From Bdellovibrionales bacterium (lineage in GTDB: Bacteria > Bdellovibrionota > Bdellovibrionia > Bdellovibrionales > UBA1609): DNA of 15,316 nucleotides. Location: NCBI GenBank assembly GCA_020434645.1, contig JAGRAK010000016.1, positions 1 to 15,316 on the forward strand, read 5' to 3'. The notes under the pieces were generated by a model that did no database searches, was not told the origin of the DNA, and saw only the letters and a program-made list of their open reading frames with translations. This document shows positions 1 through 7,544 of this stretch, in pieces. Position numbers and translations under genes: made by a program. Position 1 is the first letter of the stretch. Every line of letters begins with the position of its first letter.

Positions 1-203
1 TGGGCTAGCGCCACCGTGATCATGGGAGTCTCTGCGAGTTCATAACCCCTCTTAACCATTCCACAAAAAGAAGAAAGAACGCTGTAAAATATGGGTGCAT
101 GGCCTTTGTTAACGATAATAAAATTTTCGCGACCGCATTGTGCAGGCCCCAAATTGAATTAAGCCCCAGCTTATTTAATTTTTAGTCGAAACAAAAAAAG
201 CGA
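1..203. other. Left-edge stretch without an assignable gene
   Basis: No gene can be supported here. On the plus strand, frame 1 is open from base 1 to a TAA at 43-45 (14 codons), which could be the 3' end of an upstream gene but is too short to identify. On the minus strand an ATG at 23-21 opens a frame that runs off the left edge after 7 codons. It is overlapped by the stop of a 7-codon ORF that starts at ATG 43-41 behind a purine-rich GAGGGG. The rest (46-203) is AT-rich. A weak AAGC/GCTT hairpin at 161-172 is followed shortly by a T-rich run (plus strand), and a run of seven T on the minus strand lies just beyond the lipoprotein stop at 204. None of these is convincing alone. Confidence 0.3.
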
Positions 204-650
204 TTATTGAACCGGCGTGAAGTTACATGTTCCACTCTCGATGGTTATATTTGGTGATCCATCAAATATAACCAGCTGATAAGATTTACCTGTAAAATTA
301 AGTCGTATCGACCTGTTCCCGAATGGACTCGTGAGATACATTTCGTCTGAGTTTGTTCGTATGCCCGGGGTATATTGAATGCGAGCACCTGGAGGCTCAC
401 AATAAGGCCCGCAATAAGTTTCTGTCACCTCAGAGCTTGAGAGACCATTTAAATCAAATAATTTTCGACCCGCCTCAAGTTCAGCCCGATTCTTTGCAAG
501 AATCGTTCGCTTTGAATCAACACTGAAAACTGATGTTCGCTCACAGGTCGCAGACTTATATTGCAGAAAGTGTTCTTGTTGATGGCGATGTTTTATTGAC
601 GTACAAGCCGTAAGAGATAATAAAAATATTATTGCTAATTTCTGATACAT
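204..650 (-). CDS. Small predicted lipoprotein, function unknown
   Basis: This encodes about 148 residues with a classic lipoprotein signal: Lys4, a hydrophobic stretch and the lipobox LTAC with the lipid-accepting Cys at residue 16. The mature protein should therefore be membrane-anchored on the periplasmic side or in the outer membrane. I chose ATG 650 because GAGGGG lies six bases or fewer before it and the signal peptide then starts correctly; an upstream in-frame start at 674 would add eight residues and spoil the signal. The mature part has four cysteines (about residues 36, 80, 84 and 142), two of them in a YCGPYC motif, so two disulfides are possible. I recognise no family. The gene lies 50 bases downstream of the heptose kinase gene on the same strand and may be co-transcribed with it. 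Confidence 0.7.
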   Translation of the reverse strand: MYQKLAIIFLLSLTACTSIKHRHQQEHFLQYKSATCERTSVFSVDSKRTILAKNRAELEAGRKLFDLNGLSSSEVTETYCGPYCEPPGARIQYTPGIRTNSDEMYLTSPFGNRSIRLNFTGKSYQLVIFDGSPNITIESGTCNFTPVQ

Positions 651-700
651 AAAACCCCTCGACAGAGCTTTCACAACGACCCACGCAAGAGCCTACGAAC

Positions 701-1717
701 TCACCCCAATGCCGCTAAAAGTTCGTGCTTCGCACAAGGGACACTGCCAATTTTACCAACGACAACGCCCGCAGCGGCGTTGGCCATGACGGCTGAAACA
801 ATAGGTTCAAAGCCGGCAAACCACGCCAGACAGAATGCTGCCAGATAGGTGTCACCGGCACCGGTGACATCAAAGACTTGCTTCGGCTCGGTCGGAATTT
901 GCGTCACCTGTTCACCTTGAAAAAGAGAAACTCCAGACATGCCTTGAGTGATAATAAGATTTTTACACTGAGTTTGATTTTGAATGGCCTTACCGACCTC
1001 GAGAAGTGAATTCTCGTGAATATGCAAATCATCTAAGTTAAGACCTGAAAGTATAAAGGCCTCTTCTTTGTTGGGCTTAATTAAATCAGCCCCCCGGTAA
1101 TAGCGCAGAGGCGTCGTGCGATGTGGGTCAACGACTACCTTTTTACCGTGTTTATGAGCCAACGAAATAAGGTCTTGAGTTAAACTTTCACTCAACACAC
1201 CCTTACCGTAATCTTGCAAAATAAGGCCATCGGCCTGCTCAATCAAAGAGGCCACTTTGCCCGAAAGCTGCTTTTCGGCCGCAGGCGTGAGATATTTTTT
1301 TTCTTCAAAATCAACACGAACGACATGATGCTGCCCCGACATAACCCGAACTTTTCGGGTGGTCGGGCGACTCGAATCGGCAATTAAATTTTGCTCAGAA
1401 ACACCATTAGATTTAAGCAGTTGACTCAGGTCACGAGCGGCCTCATCGGCACCCACTAGGCCAACGAGTAAGCCCACCCCCCCCAGAGAGTGCACGTTTT
1501 GGGCGACATTGGCTGCGAGCCCGACGCGAAACTCTCTTTTCAGAACTTCAACAACAGGAACAGGAGCCTCAGGGCTGATTCGGCGAACCTCACCATCAAG
1601 ATACTCATCTAGTCCGACATCTCCCACCACGAGAATCTTGCGCCCCTCAAGGTTTTGCAGGTTTTCACGTAAAAATGACTTCGCTTCGGTGATTTCTTTG
1701 GATTGTACCTTAATCAT
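701..1717 (-). CDS. hldE: D-glycero-beta-D-manno-heptose-7-phosphate kinase (stand-alone RfaE domain I)
   Basis: A cytoplasmic PfkB/ribokinase-family kinase of about 338 residues. Family knowledge: it phosphorylates heptose 7-phosphate at O-1, an early step toward ADP-heptose for the LPS inner core. Seen in the sequence: an N-terminal VVGDVGLDEYLDGEVRRISPE block and an AANVAQN block typical of RfaE1, the DPHR and IKPN(K)EE segments, and near the C terminus the PfkB signature DVTGAGD (about residues 283-289) with the catalytic Asp. The length fits the kinase domain alone; the bifunctional enterobacterial HldE (about 477 residues) also carries a cytidylyltransferase-like domain, absent here, so the adenylyltransferase (HldC/RfaE2) must be encoded elsewhere. 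ATG 1717 was preferred over TTG 1732; neither has a strong ribosome site. The symbol hldA could also be used. Confidence 0.88.
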   Translation of the reverse strand: MIKVQSKEITEAKSFLRENLQNLEGRKILVVGDVGLDEYLDGEVRRISPEAPVPVVEVLKREFRVGLAANVAQNVHSLGGVGLLVGLVGADEAARDLSQLLKSNGVSEQNLIADSSRPTTRKVRVMSGQHHVVRVDFEEKKYLTPAAEKQLSGKVASLIEQADGLILQDYGKGVLSESLTQDLISLAHKHGKKVVVDPHRTTPLRYYRGADLIKPNKEEAFILSGLNLDDLHIHENSLLEVGKAIQNQTQCKNLIITQGMSGVSLFQGEQVTQIPTEPKQVFDVTGAGDTYLAAFCLAWFAGFEPIVSAVMANAAAGVVVGKIGSVPCAKHELLAALG

Positions 1718-1786
1718 GTCACTTTGTAGCAAAATTCAAATCTGAAGTCTAACGAGACAAAACCTTGAGACGCTGTGAGGCGAGCT

Positions 1787-1815
1787 TTGCTTTGCTTCAT
1801 TTGTTTCTCTATAAA
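1787..1815 (+). promoter_or_regulatory. Candidate sigma70-type promoter of the gdhA operon
   Basis: A -35-like TTGCTT at 1787-1792 (3 of 6 consensus bases) is followed after 17 bases by TATAAA at 1810-1815 (5 of 6). Transcription would begin near 1822, about 40 bases before the gdhA start. Spacing and the -10 box are good, the -35 box is poor. No start-site data are available, so this is a pattern call. Confidence 0.4.
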
Positions 1816-1834
1816 TTTGGGTTTAGCCTTACAA

Positions 1835-1848
1835 GTGAATTGAATCAC
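1835..1848. promoter_or_regulatory. Imperfect dyad, possible operator before gdhA
   Basis: The 14-mer GTGAATTGAATCAC has GTGA/TCAC inverted arms around a six-base centre. It sits between the candidate start of transcription and the ribosome site (GGAGA at 1854-1858) of gdhA, where a repressor could act. The arms are short and chance occurrence is quite possible. Confidence 0.2.
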
Positions 1849-1864
1849 TAAATGGAGACCCAAA

Positions 1865-3121
1865 ATGGAAGGTATTACAGATAGCGCTTTATACAAAAAT
1901 ACAGTTCGAACTATGGAGACCGCAGGCCGATTTATAAAACTAAGCCCCTCCTGCATAGAGCGTTTAAGAACACCTCGTCGAGCTCTTATCGTCAGTGTTC
2001 CTGTACGGATGGATGATGACTCAATCAAAGTTTTTCCGGGTTATCGCGTTCAACACAATCAAACTCTCGGACCCTTTAAAGGTGGAATTCGCTATCATGA
2101 ATCTGTCACCCTCAGTGAAGTTGCCGCGCTCGCCTCACTTATGACTTATAAAAATTCTCTTCTTGGCCTCCCTCTCGGTGGCGCAAAAGGCGGTGTTCAA
2201 GTTGACCCTAGTACGATATCAATAAAAGAAAACGAAGCCCTCACCAGAAAATTCACCTCTGAGATTAGCCCATTTATCGGGCCTGATCGAGATATCCCAG
2301 CTCCTGATGTCGGCACAAGTTCGCAGACTATGGCGTGGATGCTAGATCAATACTCAACTGAAAGTGGATTTTCACAAACCGGAGTTGTTACGGGTAAGCC
2401 TGTTGAAATCGGAGGCTCCGCCGGGAGAGATGCGGCAACCGGACTAGGTGTCGTTTACACAATAGAAAAAGCGCTTGCTGCACGCGATAAAAAAATAGCA
2501 AACACTACAATTGCAATTCAAGGGTTTGGTAAAGTGGGCTTACATGCCGCTATAGAAGCTCATGCTCTTGGTGCAAAAATTGTAGCCGTAAGCGATGTAA
2601 GTAATGCTTTATACCAACCCGAAGGGCTCAATGTTCCAGAGCTTGTTCAATATTATAACCAAAATCGTAAACTTACAGGTTACCATGGCGGTAAAATTAT
2701 TAGCAATGACGAGCTGCTTGCACTTGACGTAGACGTACTCGCCCCGTGCGCACTAGACGGTACAATCAACTCTCACAATGTTGACGCGATTAAAGCCAAT
2801 ATTATTGTTGAAGGTGCCAACGGTCCGGTTACAGCCAATGCGAATGAAATTTTAACGGCTAAAAATATTATGATAGTCCCAGACATTTTGGCTAATGGTG
2901 GTGGCGTTGTCGTCAGCTACTTCGAATGGGTACAAGATATAAGTTGGTTATTTTGGGATGAACAAAATGTGCGCGAGAGACTGCGCACAATTATGTATAG
3001 ATCTTTTGACAAAGTTCATGAATTTTCGACTCAAAACTCTGTCGACATGCGAACCGCCGCCATGGCAGTGGCTCTACACAGGCTTGAAGGTGCAATGAGA
3101 CTACGAGGGCAAATTTGGTAG
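1865..3121 (+). CDS. gdhA: Glutamate dehydrogenase (Glu/Leu/Phe/Val dehydrogenase family)
   Basis: A 418-residue oxidoreductase that interconverts glutamate with 2-oxoglutarate and ammonia. The length fits the hexameric small-subunit class. Seen: GPFKGGIRYH with Lys72, TYKN with Lys96, GGAKGG with Lys108 (catalytic lysine of the family) and PAPDVGT with Asp148, matching the four substrate/catalytic positions known in glutamate dehydrogenases. GRDAATG lies at 187-193 and the Rossmann dinucleotide motif GFGKVG at 220-225. The coenzyme (NAD or NADP) cannot be fixed by eye, and a leucine or phenylalanine dehydrogenase is less likely given length and motifs. The ATG has GGAGA six bases upstream. 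It is the first gene of a four-gene operon; its stop overlaps the start of pyrD by seven bases, which suggests translational coupling. Confidence 0.9.
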   Translation: MEGITDSALYKNTVRTMETAGRFIKLSPSCIERLRTPRRALIVSVPVRMDDDSIKVFPGYRVQHNQTLGPFKGGIRYHESVTLSEVAALASLMTYKNSLLGLPLGGAKGGVQVDPSTISIKENEALTRKFTSEISPFIGPDRDIPAPDVGTSSQTMAWMLDQYSTESGFSQTGVVTGKPVEIGGSAGRDAATGLGVVYTIEKALAARDKKIANTTIAIQGFGKVGLHAAIEAHALGAKIVAVSDVSNALYQPEGLNVPELVQYYNQNRKLTGYHGGKIISNDELLALDVDVLAPCALDGTINSHNVDAIKANIIVEGANGPVTANANEILTAKNIMIVPDILANGGGVVVSYFEWVQDISWLFWDEQNVRERLRTIMYRSFDKVHEFSTQNSVDMRTAAMAVALHRLEGAMRLRGQIW

Positions 3122-4095
3122 TTTTGAAAAAACCATGGCTATCTCTGCCCGCCGGGATAGCCTATAAATTAAGTCATCCCCTCTTAAAACTTATAGGTCT
3201 TGCGAAATCTCCGCGCACATTCACTTGGCGCCCATTTACTTGGCGCGGCCTTCAGTTTGCAAACCCACTCGGTATAAGCGGCGGTCTAGATAAAAACGCC
3301 GAGTATCTCAATGCCTGGTGGGCACTTGGCGCCGGTTTTGTAGAAATCGGAACAGTCACACCACTAGCGCAAACTCCGAACCCTGGTAAAATCATCGCGC
3401 GTGACAATAAACACCACGCTGTTTGGAATAAAATGGGCTTTCCGAATGAGGGCGTCGCCGCTGTCAAATCACGCCTAAAACAAATAAAGCGGCCTTACCA
3501 CACGCCGCTCTTTATTAACATCGGCAAGAATAGACAAACTGAAAATAAAAATGCATCGCAAGATTATCTCCACTGCATTCGCGAACTGAAACCCTATGCT
3601 GATGCCTTTATTGTCAACGTGAGCAGCCCAAATACCGCCGGCCTTCGTGATCTTCTCACTCCTGAAAATTTGGCAAACCTTTTAAAACCATTGATTTCTG
3701 AATGTGCCGGCAAAGTGCCGCTCCTACTTAAACTGAGCCCCGATATGACAGACTCTGATTTCTCGTCAGCTCTTGTCAGCTCTCTAGAGCTGGGCATTGA
3801 TGGTTGGATACTCACCAATACAACTTTAGCACGAGACATTGATCTGAACTTTTCTAAAGAAGGCGGTGTTTCTGGCCGTCCGCTAGCTGCTCGCTCAAAA
3901 GAACTTTTAAAATTAGCCGTACAAACACTCGGCGATAAGCGCCACGGCAAACTGCTAATCTCTGTTGGCGGAGTAATGACTGCAAAAGATGTGTTTGAAC
4001 GTTTGAACTTGGGCGCGCAGCTCGTGCAAATTTATTCTGCACTAATATTTGAAGGACCGACGTTTTTTTGCCAAGTCGCTGAAGAGGCTGAATAA
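3115..4095 (+). CDS. pyrD: Dihydroorotate dehydrogenase (quinone), class 2
   Basis: A 326-residue flavoprotein that oxidises dihydroorotate to orotate with quinone as acceptor, the fourth step of pyrimidine synthesis, at the inner face of the cytoplasmic membrane. Seen: an N-terminal segment of about 30 residues that can form the amphipathic quinone-site helices of class 2 enzymes, then NPLGISGGLDKNAE (50-63), EIGTVTP (77-83), FINIGKN (133-139), the VNVSSPNTAGLR block (167-178) with the class 2 catalytic serine at 170 or 171, LKLSPD, LTNTT (233-237), ISVGGV (282-287) and QIYSALIFEGP near the end. No ATG is present at the 5' end; TTG 3115 was chosen because GAGGG at 3105-3109 precedes it by five bases. 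TTG 3124 is an alternative. The gene overlaps gdhA by seven bases and abuts the Nudix gene. Confidence 0.92.
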   Translation: MVVLKKPWLSLPAGIAYKLSHPLLKLIGLAKSPRTFTWRPFTWRGLQFANPLGISGGLDKNAEYLNAWWALGAGFVEIGTVTPLAQTPNPGKIIARDNKHHAVWNKMGFPNEGVAAVKSRLKQIKRPYHTPLFINIGKNRQTENKNASQDYLHCIRELKPYADAFIVNVSSPNTAGLRDLLTPENLANLLKPLISECAGKVPLLLKLSPDMTDSDFSSALVSSLELGIDGWILTNTTLARDIDLNFSKEGGVSGRPLAARSKELLKLAVQTLGDKRHGKLLISVGGVMTAKDVFERLNLGAQLVQIYSALIFEGPTFFCQVAEEAE

Positions 4096-4527
4096 GTGGA
4101 ACATACAGCCAAACCAGCAGCAACATCTAAAAGACACCCGTGGCTACCTGTCGTGGCGGCGATAATTCGCAGAGAAAAATCTGTACTTCTCGGGTTGCGC
4201 CCTTCAGGCGGCTCGCTTGCTGGCAAATGGGAGTTTCCGGGTGGAAAAATTGAAATCGGAGAGCAACCTGAAATAGCTCTTGCAAGAGAGTTAAAAGAAG
4301 AACTCGGCATAGACGCCGAAATTGGACCGCTTCGCTTTTCAGCAACACATCATTATGGCGAAGTCGGCGTCATCATATTATTTTATGAAGTTAATTATTG
4401 GAAAGGCCAACCCAGCCCCCTTCACCACTCTGAAGTCAAATGGGTTCTAGCTGAAGAAATTCATAAACTTCAGTTACCTGACGCCAACAGAAATGTACTC
4501 GACAAAATTGTTAAACTACTGAAATAA
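4096..4527 (+). CDS. MutT-like Nudix hydrolase
   Basis: A 143-residue protein of the MutT type, which hydrolyses nucleoside triphosphates such as 8-oxo-dGTP, or related diphosphates, to the monophosphate plus pyrophosphate. The Nudix box is perfect: Gly50, Glu56, then RELKEELGI at 64-72, matching GX5EX7REUXEEXGU, with the metal-binding glutamates in place. The preceding LAGKWEFPGGK segment is typical of MutT and NudG-type enzymes. Substrate cannot be decided by eye between 8-oxo-dGTP, CTP-type pyrophosphohydrolase and others. The GTG start follows the pyrD stop with no intervening base; GAGG at 4084-4087 inside pyrD serves as ribosome site. The position in the operon next to pyrD fits a nucleotide-pool role. 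Confidence 0.87.
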   Translation: MEHTAKPAATSKRHPWLPVVAAIIRREKSVLLGLRPSGGSLAGKWEFPGGKIEIGEQPEIALARELKEELGIDAEIGPLRFSATHHYGEVGVIILFYEVNYWKGQPSPLHHSEVKWVLAEEIHKLQLPDANRNVLDKIVKLLK

Positions 4528-4535
4528 TCAAGTCC

Positions 4536-5876
4536 ATGGGTTTTTTTAGTCAAAATAAGATTCCGCAAAAACTCAATATTTGTCTCATTACAAAAAAATT
4601 CCCCTATCCCGGACGCGACAGTGACGAAACTTATTTATGGCCTATCGCCCGAGGAATGGCCAAATTGGGTCATGACGTTGTTGTGTTATCTTGGAAGAAC
4701 CCGCGCGGCCGACCTGAAATCAATAGCGGCAATGTGAAAGCTTATTTTTTAGGTGAGCAAAGTCACTCACGCAGTACTCCGTTTGCCGAACTCGTATTAA
4801 ATAAATTTGAAGAGCTTCACTCTGTCCACCCCTTTCATATTGTTCATTGCTTAGATGACTCTGCATTATTAATCGGAAAAAACAGAAAGGCCTACGGCGT
4901 AGTCACAACTCTCGATGTTTCGGCCACACAAATGTCTCAAATTTTCTCTATACTCGGGATGGCCAAAGAAACTCTTGGCGGCTTACTGACCACCGGATTT
5001 GCGCTCTTTTACAAGTTCTTCACCACTTTCTATGGGCGTGACCGTAAACTCTTAAAAACAGCAGATGGCGTCTTTGTCGCCACTCCCCTGCAAAGTATTA
5101 TGCTCGAACGCTACTATATGTACCCCGAACTAAAAACATTTATTGTTCCCTATGGAATGGACTATATTGAAACTGAACTTAAAGAAAAATCTGAGGAGCT
5201 ACAAAAGAAACTCGGAATCACTGACTCCAGCCACGTTGTGCTCACCTTTACAGACATGACTGAGTTTGAAGAAGTTGCCAATCTCATTCGTGCCTTTCAA
5301 AAAGTGGTCATTAAAAAACCCAATTCAAAACTTATTATCGTGGGCAATGGCCCTTTAAAAAATCAAATAGAATTTGAAACACTCAATCTTGCCCTCGGAA
5401 GCAAAGTTATATTTACTGGCTCTCTACCCAGTGATGAACTCACTGATTACATTGTGCTGTCAGACATTTACGTCAATCTCAGTTCGCGAACAACAGGATT
5501 TGAACCCAGCATGCTCGAAGCCATGGCACAAAAGAAAGTTGTCATTGGGTCCGAGCTCAGCCCCATCTCCACGATTATCACTGACGGAGTAAATGGTTTT
5601 TTAGTTCGCCCAGCGGGCATTGCTCTGCTCACCGATTTAATGGCCGCACTATTTAGCGGTGAATTCAAAAGTCGAGAGGCCGAAAAAACTGTATTTGAAA
5701 TTGGCGAACATGCCCGAGAAAAAGTTCTCGATTTATTTGACGTAGATAAAATGGTGGAGCAAATGCTCAGTGCATTTCATAAAATACTTCTTCAGACCGG
5801 CCGACGCCTGAATTATGATCAAGCTGCTGACGCATCGACCCGTAATGATATAAATAGCGCACCTCCCCCAGGGTAA
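4536..5876 (+). CDS. Glycosyltransferase, family 4 (GT-B fold)
   Basis: A 446-residue predicted cytoplasmic or membrane-peripheral sugar transferase. The N-terminal half has the GT-B donor/acceptor pattern ITKKFPYPGRDSDETYLWPIARGMAKLGHDVVVLSW (first 50 residues, read as two blocks). The C-terminal half has KLIIVGNGPLKNQ (265-277), VIFTGSLPSDEL (291-302), then TGFEPSMLEAMAQ (320-332) and DGVNGFLVRP (350-359). In the usual EX7E motif of GT4 enzymes the second Glu is Glu328, but the first position is Thr320, with a Glu at 323 instead. The last 30 residues look like a disordered tail. Acceptor and sugar are unknown. It starts eight bases after the Nudix gene; no strong ribosome site is visible, so coupling to the upstream gene is likely. 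LPS or other envelope glycan synthesis is a reasonable guess only. Confidence 0.85.
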   Translation: MGFFSQNKIPQKLNICLITKKFPYPGRDSDETYLWPIARGMAKLGHDVVVLSWKNPRGRPEINSGNVKAYFLGEQSHSRSTPFAELVLNKFEELHSVHPFHIVHCLDDSALLIGKNRKAYGVVTTLDVSATQMSQIFSILGMAKETLGGLLTTGFALFYKFFTTFYGRDRKLLKTADGVFVATPLQSIMLERYYMYPELKTFIVPYGMDYIETELKEKSEELQKKLGITDSSHVVLTFTDMTEFEEVANLIRAFQKVVIKKPNSKLIIVGNGPLKNQIEFETLNLALGSKVIFTGSLPSDELTDYIVLSDIYVNLSSRTTGFEPSMLEAMAQKKVVIGSELSPISTIITDGVNGFLVRPAGIALLTDLMAALFSGEFKSREAEKTVFEIGEHAREKVLDLFDVDKMVEQMLSAFHKILLQTGRRLNYDQAADASTRNDINSAPPPG

Positions 5877-5912
5877 AAGTCTAGCAATTTAGTAGATTCT
5901 CTAAAATTCAAC

Positions 5913-5940
5913 TTGGAAGACCGCTTAAAAATGCTACTAT
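5913..5940 (+). promoter_or_regulatory. Candidate promoter of the HU-family gene
   Basis: TTGGAA at 5913-5918 (4 of 6) and TACTAT at 5935-5940 (4 of 6) are 16 bases apart, about 40 bases before the start codon at 5979. The 100-base gap after the glycosyltransferase gene makes an own promoter sensible. Pattern call only. Confidence 0.35.
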
Positions 5941-5978
5941 ATGAGTAATTTCAGCAATTTGAAAAGGATCACCCTGCA

Positions 5979-6260
5979 ATGACAAAAGCCGATTTGATCA
6001 ATCTTATCTCAGACAAAGCCCACATAACTCGCGTTAAGGCCGAAACGGTCGTGAACACTATTTTTGACTCAATGGTCGAAGCACTGGTTCGTGACGATCG
6101 CATTGAAATTCGCGGGTTTGGCTCTTTTGTGAACCGTGACTATGACGCCTATAAAGGACGCAACCCACGAACTGGCGAAGTGATTGAAGTCGATCAAAAA
6201 AAACTCCCCTTCTTCAAAGTGGGCAAAGAACTTAAAGAAGATATTAACAATAAAAAGTAA
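5979..6260 (+). CDS. HU/IHF-family DNA-binding protein
   Basis: A 93-residue nucleoid protein of the usual HU/IHF length, acting as a dimer that binds and bends DNA. Seen: the N-terminal helical part MTKADLINLI, the conserved core IEIRGFGSF (about 42-50) and the DNA-contact arm with YKGRNPRTGE (about 58-67), followed by FFKVGKELKE. The presence of R-GFGSF and GRNPRTGE makes the family certain; whether it is HU or an IHF subunit cannot be decided, though the arm with RNPRTGE occurs in both. The ribosome site AAGGA (5964-5968) is ten bases from the ATG. The last 17 bases overlap the 3' end of the convergent epmA-like gene. Confidence 0.92.
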   Translation: MTKADLINLISDKAHITRVKAETVVNTIFDSMVEALVRDDRIEIRGFGSFVNRDYDAYKGRNPRTGEVIEVDQKKLPFFKVGKELKEDINNKK

Positions 6261-7515
6261 ACGCCCTTGTCTTACTGATCTGTTTGATTCCTGTAAAAGC
6301 CATAAACAATCGATCTAGCCCTAAAGCAATACCCGAGCTGGGTGGAAGACCATACTCCAGTGCCGACATAAAACTCTCATCAATTTCAAGTGGAGTTCGG
6401 CCATATTCAGCGCGCTTTTTCTGATCTCGCTCAAACCTGTGCCGCTGCTCAATTGGATCATTCAATTCATGAAAGGCATTGGCAATTTCATAACCCTGCC
6501 AATAAAATTCAAACCGATCTGCCCAGCCACGATCATTAATTCGTGCTAAAGCGGCTTGTGATGGCGGATAATCGCAAAGTAAAAAAGGAACCTCAGGAAG
6601 AGTCGATTCTATCTTAGCCACCCATATAAGATGAAATAAATCATTCCAATCGAAAGTCTCTACAGGTTTCAAGCCCAGGGTATTCGCCAATTCAAATAAC
6701 TCAAGCCTTGTCGTGAAGGGCTGAAGCACAAAGTTCGTCTCCGCTGCAAATAGTTCAGCAACGGTATGCTGCTCCAACTTCGGTACAGGTTTTTCAAATT
6801 TGAAAACCACTCGAGCTAAATGCTCAATATAGTCGAACAAATCTCTCTCTATAGCCTTTAAATTCGAAAAACCGCGGTACCACTCTATCATATTAAATTC
6901 TGGCTGGTGAAGCGGGGTCAGCTCTTCGTTACGAAATGCCGTCTTAATTTCGAAAATATCAGTAAAGCCGTGAGCCAGCATTTGCTTCAAATGAAGCTCA
7001 GGACTAGTCGGCAAGTAGCACACTCTGGCTTTCGAACCACTACGCCAATGAGTGGAGAACGGTTCAAGTTCAGGCTCCATCCCGGGATTTGAAACTAAGT
7101 AGGGAGTCGTCACCTCGAGCAACCCCCGCCCCGAAAAGAAAACTCGAGTACTCAACAAAAATTCAGACCATAATTCTGCTGTCGCCTGACTGAACTCAAA
7201 CCGTGGGGGAGACCTGCGCGAGCTGACGACTGTTTGCAGTCTGTCGACTTTATTTAAAACCCACATGCTGTCACGTTTCTCTAAACTCTCACAAGACGCA
7301 TCAAGAACAGCAAGGTCTCCAATTTTACATTCTAAATCTTGCGGTAGTAAGAGTAATCCCTGGCGGCTGATTAAAGCCATTCTCCCGTCGTGCAACCCTA
7401 TTCGCCCGCCCACCGAAAAGCGTTCTGCCAAACGATTTTGGCTCAACGAATCCAACAATCGAGTAACAGAAAGGACACCATCAGCGACTGAGGAGTAATT
7501 GTTTTCACTTTTCAT
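6244..7515 (-). CDS. epmA: EpmA-like elongation factor P lysyl-lysine ligase with an extra N-terminal OB-like domain
   Basis: A 423-residue class II lysyl-tRNA-synthetase paralogue. EpmA (PoxA/GenX/YjeA) activates (R)-beta-lysine and attaches it to a lysine of elongation factor P. Seen from about residue 105 onward: YLPTSPELHLKQML (167-180), motif 2 with FRNEE (194-198) and HQPEFNMIEWYR (203-214), the EpmA-like tract YEIANAFHELNDPIEQ (342-357) and motif 3 with ALGLDRL (397-403). This part is about 318 residues, the normal length of EpmA. The first 104 residues are additional: VGGRIGLHDGRM and GDLAVLDASCESL (66-78), leading to NKVDRLQT, align by eye with the end strands of the LysRS OB domain, but shortened. 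A divergent lysyl-tRNA synthetase is the alternative. The ATG has no good ribosome site close by. efp and epmB are not in the window. Confidence 0.8.
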   Translation of the reverse strand: MKSENNYSSVADGVLSVTRLLDSLSQNRLAERFSVGGRIGLHDGRMALISRQGLLLLPQDLECKIGDLAVLDASCESLEKRDSMWVLNKVDRLQTVVSSRRSPPRFEFSQATAELWSEFLLSTRVFFSGRGLLEVTTPYLVSNPGMEPELEPFSTHWRSGSKARVCYLPTSPELHLKQMLAHGFTDIFEIKTAFRNEELTPLHQPEFNMIEWYRGFSNLKAIERDLFDYIEHLARVVFKFEKPVPKLEQHTVAELFAAETNFVLQPFTTRLELFELANTLGLKPVETFDWNDLFHLIWVAKIESTLPEVPFLLCDYPPSQAALARINDRGWADRFEFYWQGYEIANAFHELNDPIEQRHRFERDQKKRAEYGRTPLEIDESFMSALEYGLPPSSGIALGLDRLFMAFTGIKQISKTRAFTFYC

Positions 7516-7544
7516 CTAGAGGGATTTCACCTGTCTAGCCCTCA

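Noticed and set aside
1714..2028. Minus-strand open frame of 104 codons
   Set aside because: It lies opposite the clear gdhA coding region and the promoter gap, has no recognisable motif and no good ribosome site.
5887..5910. TTTAG/CTAAA hairpin after the glycosyltransferase gene
   Set aside because: Only five AT-rich pairs and no T-run; not a convincing terminator.
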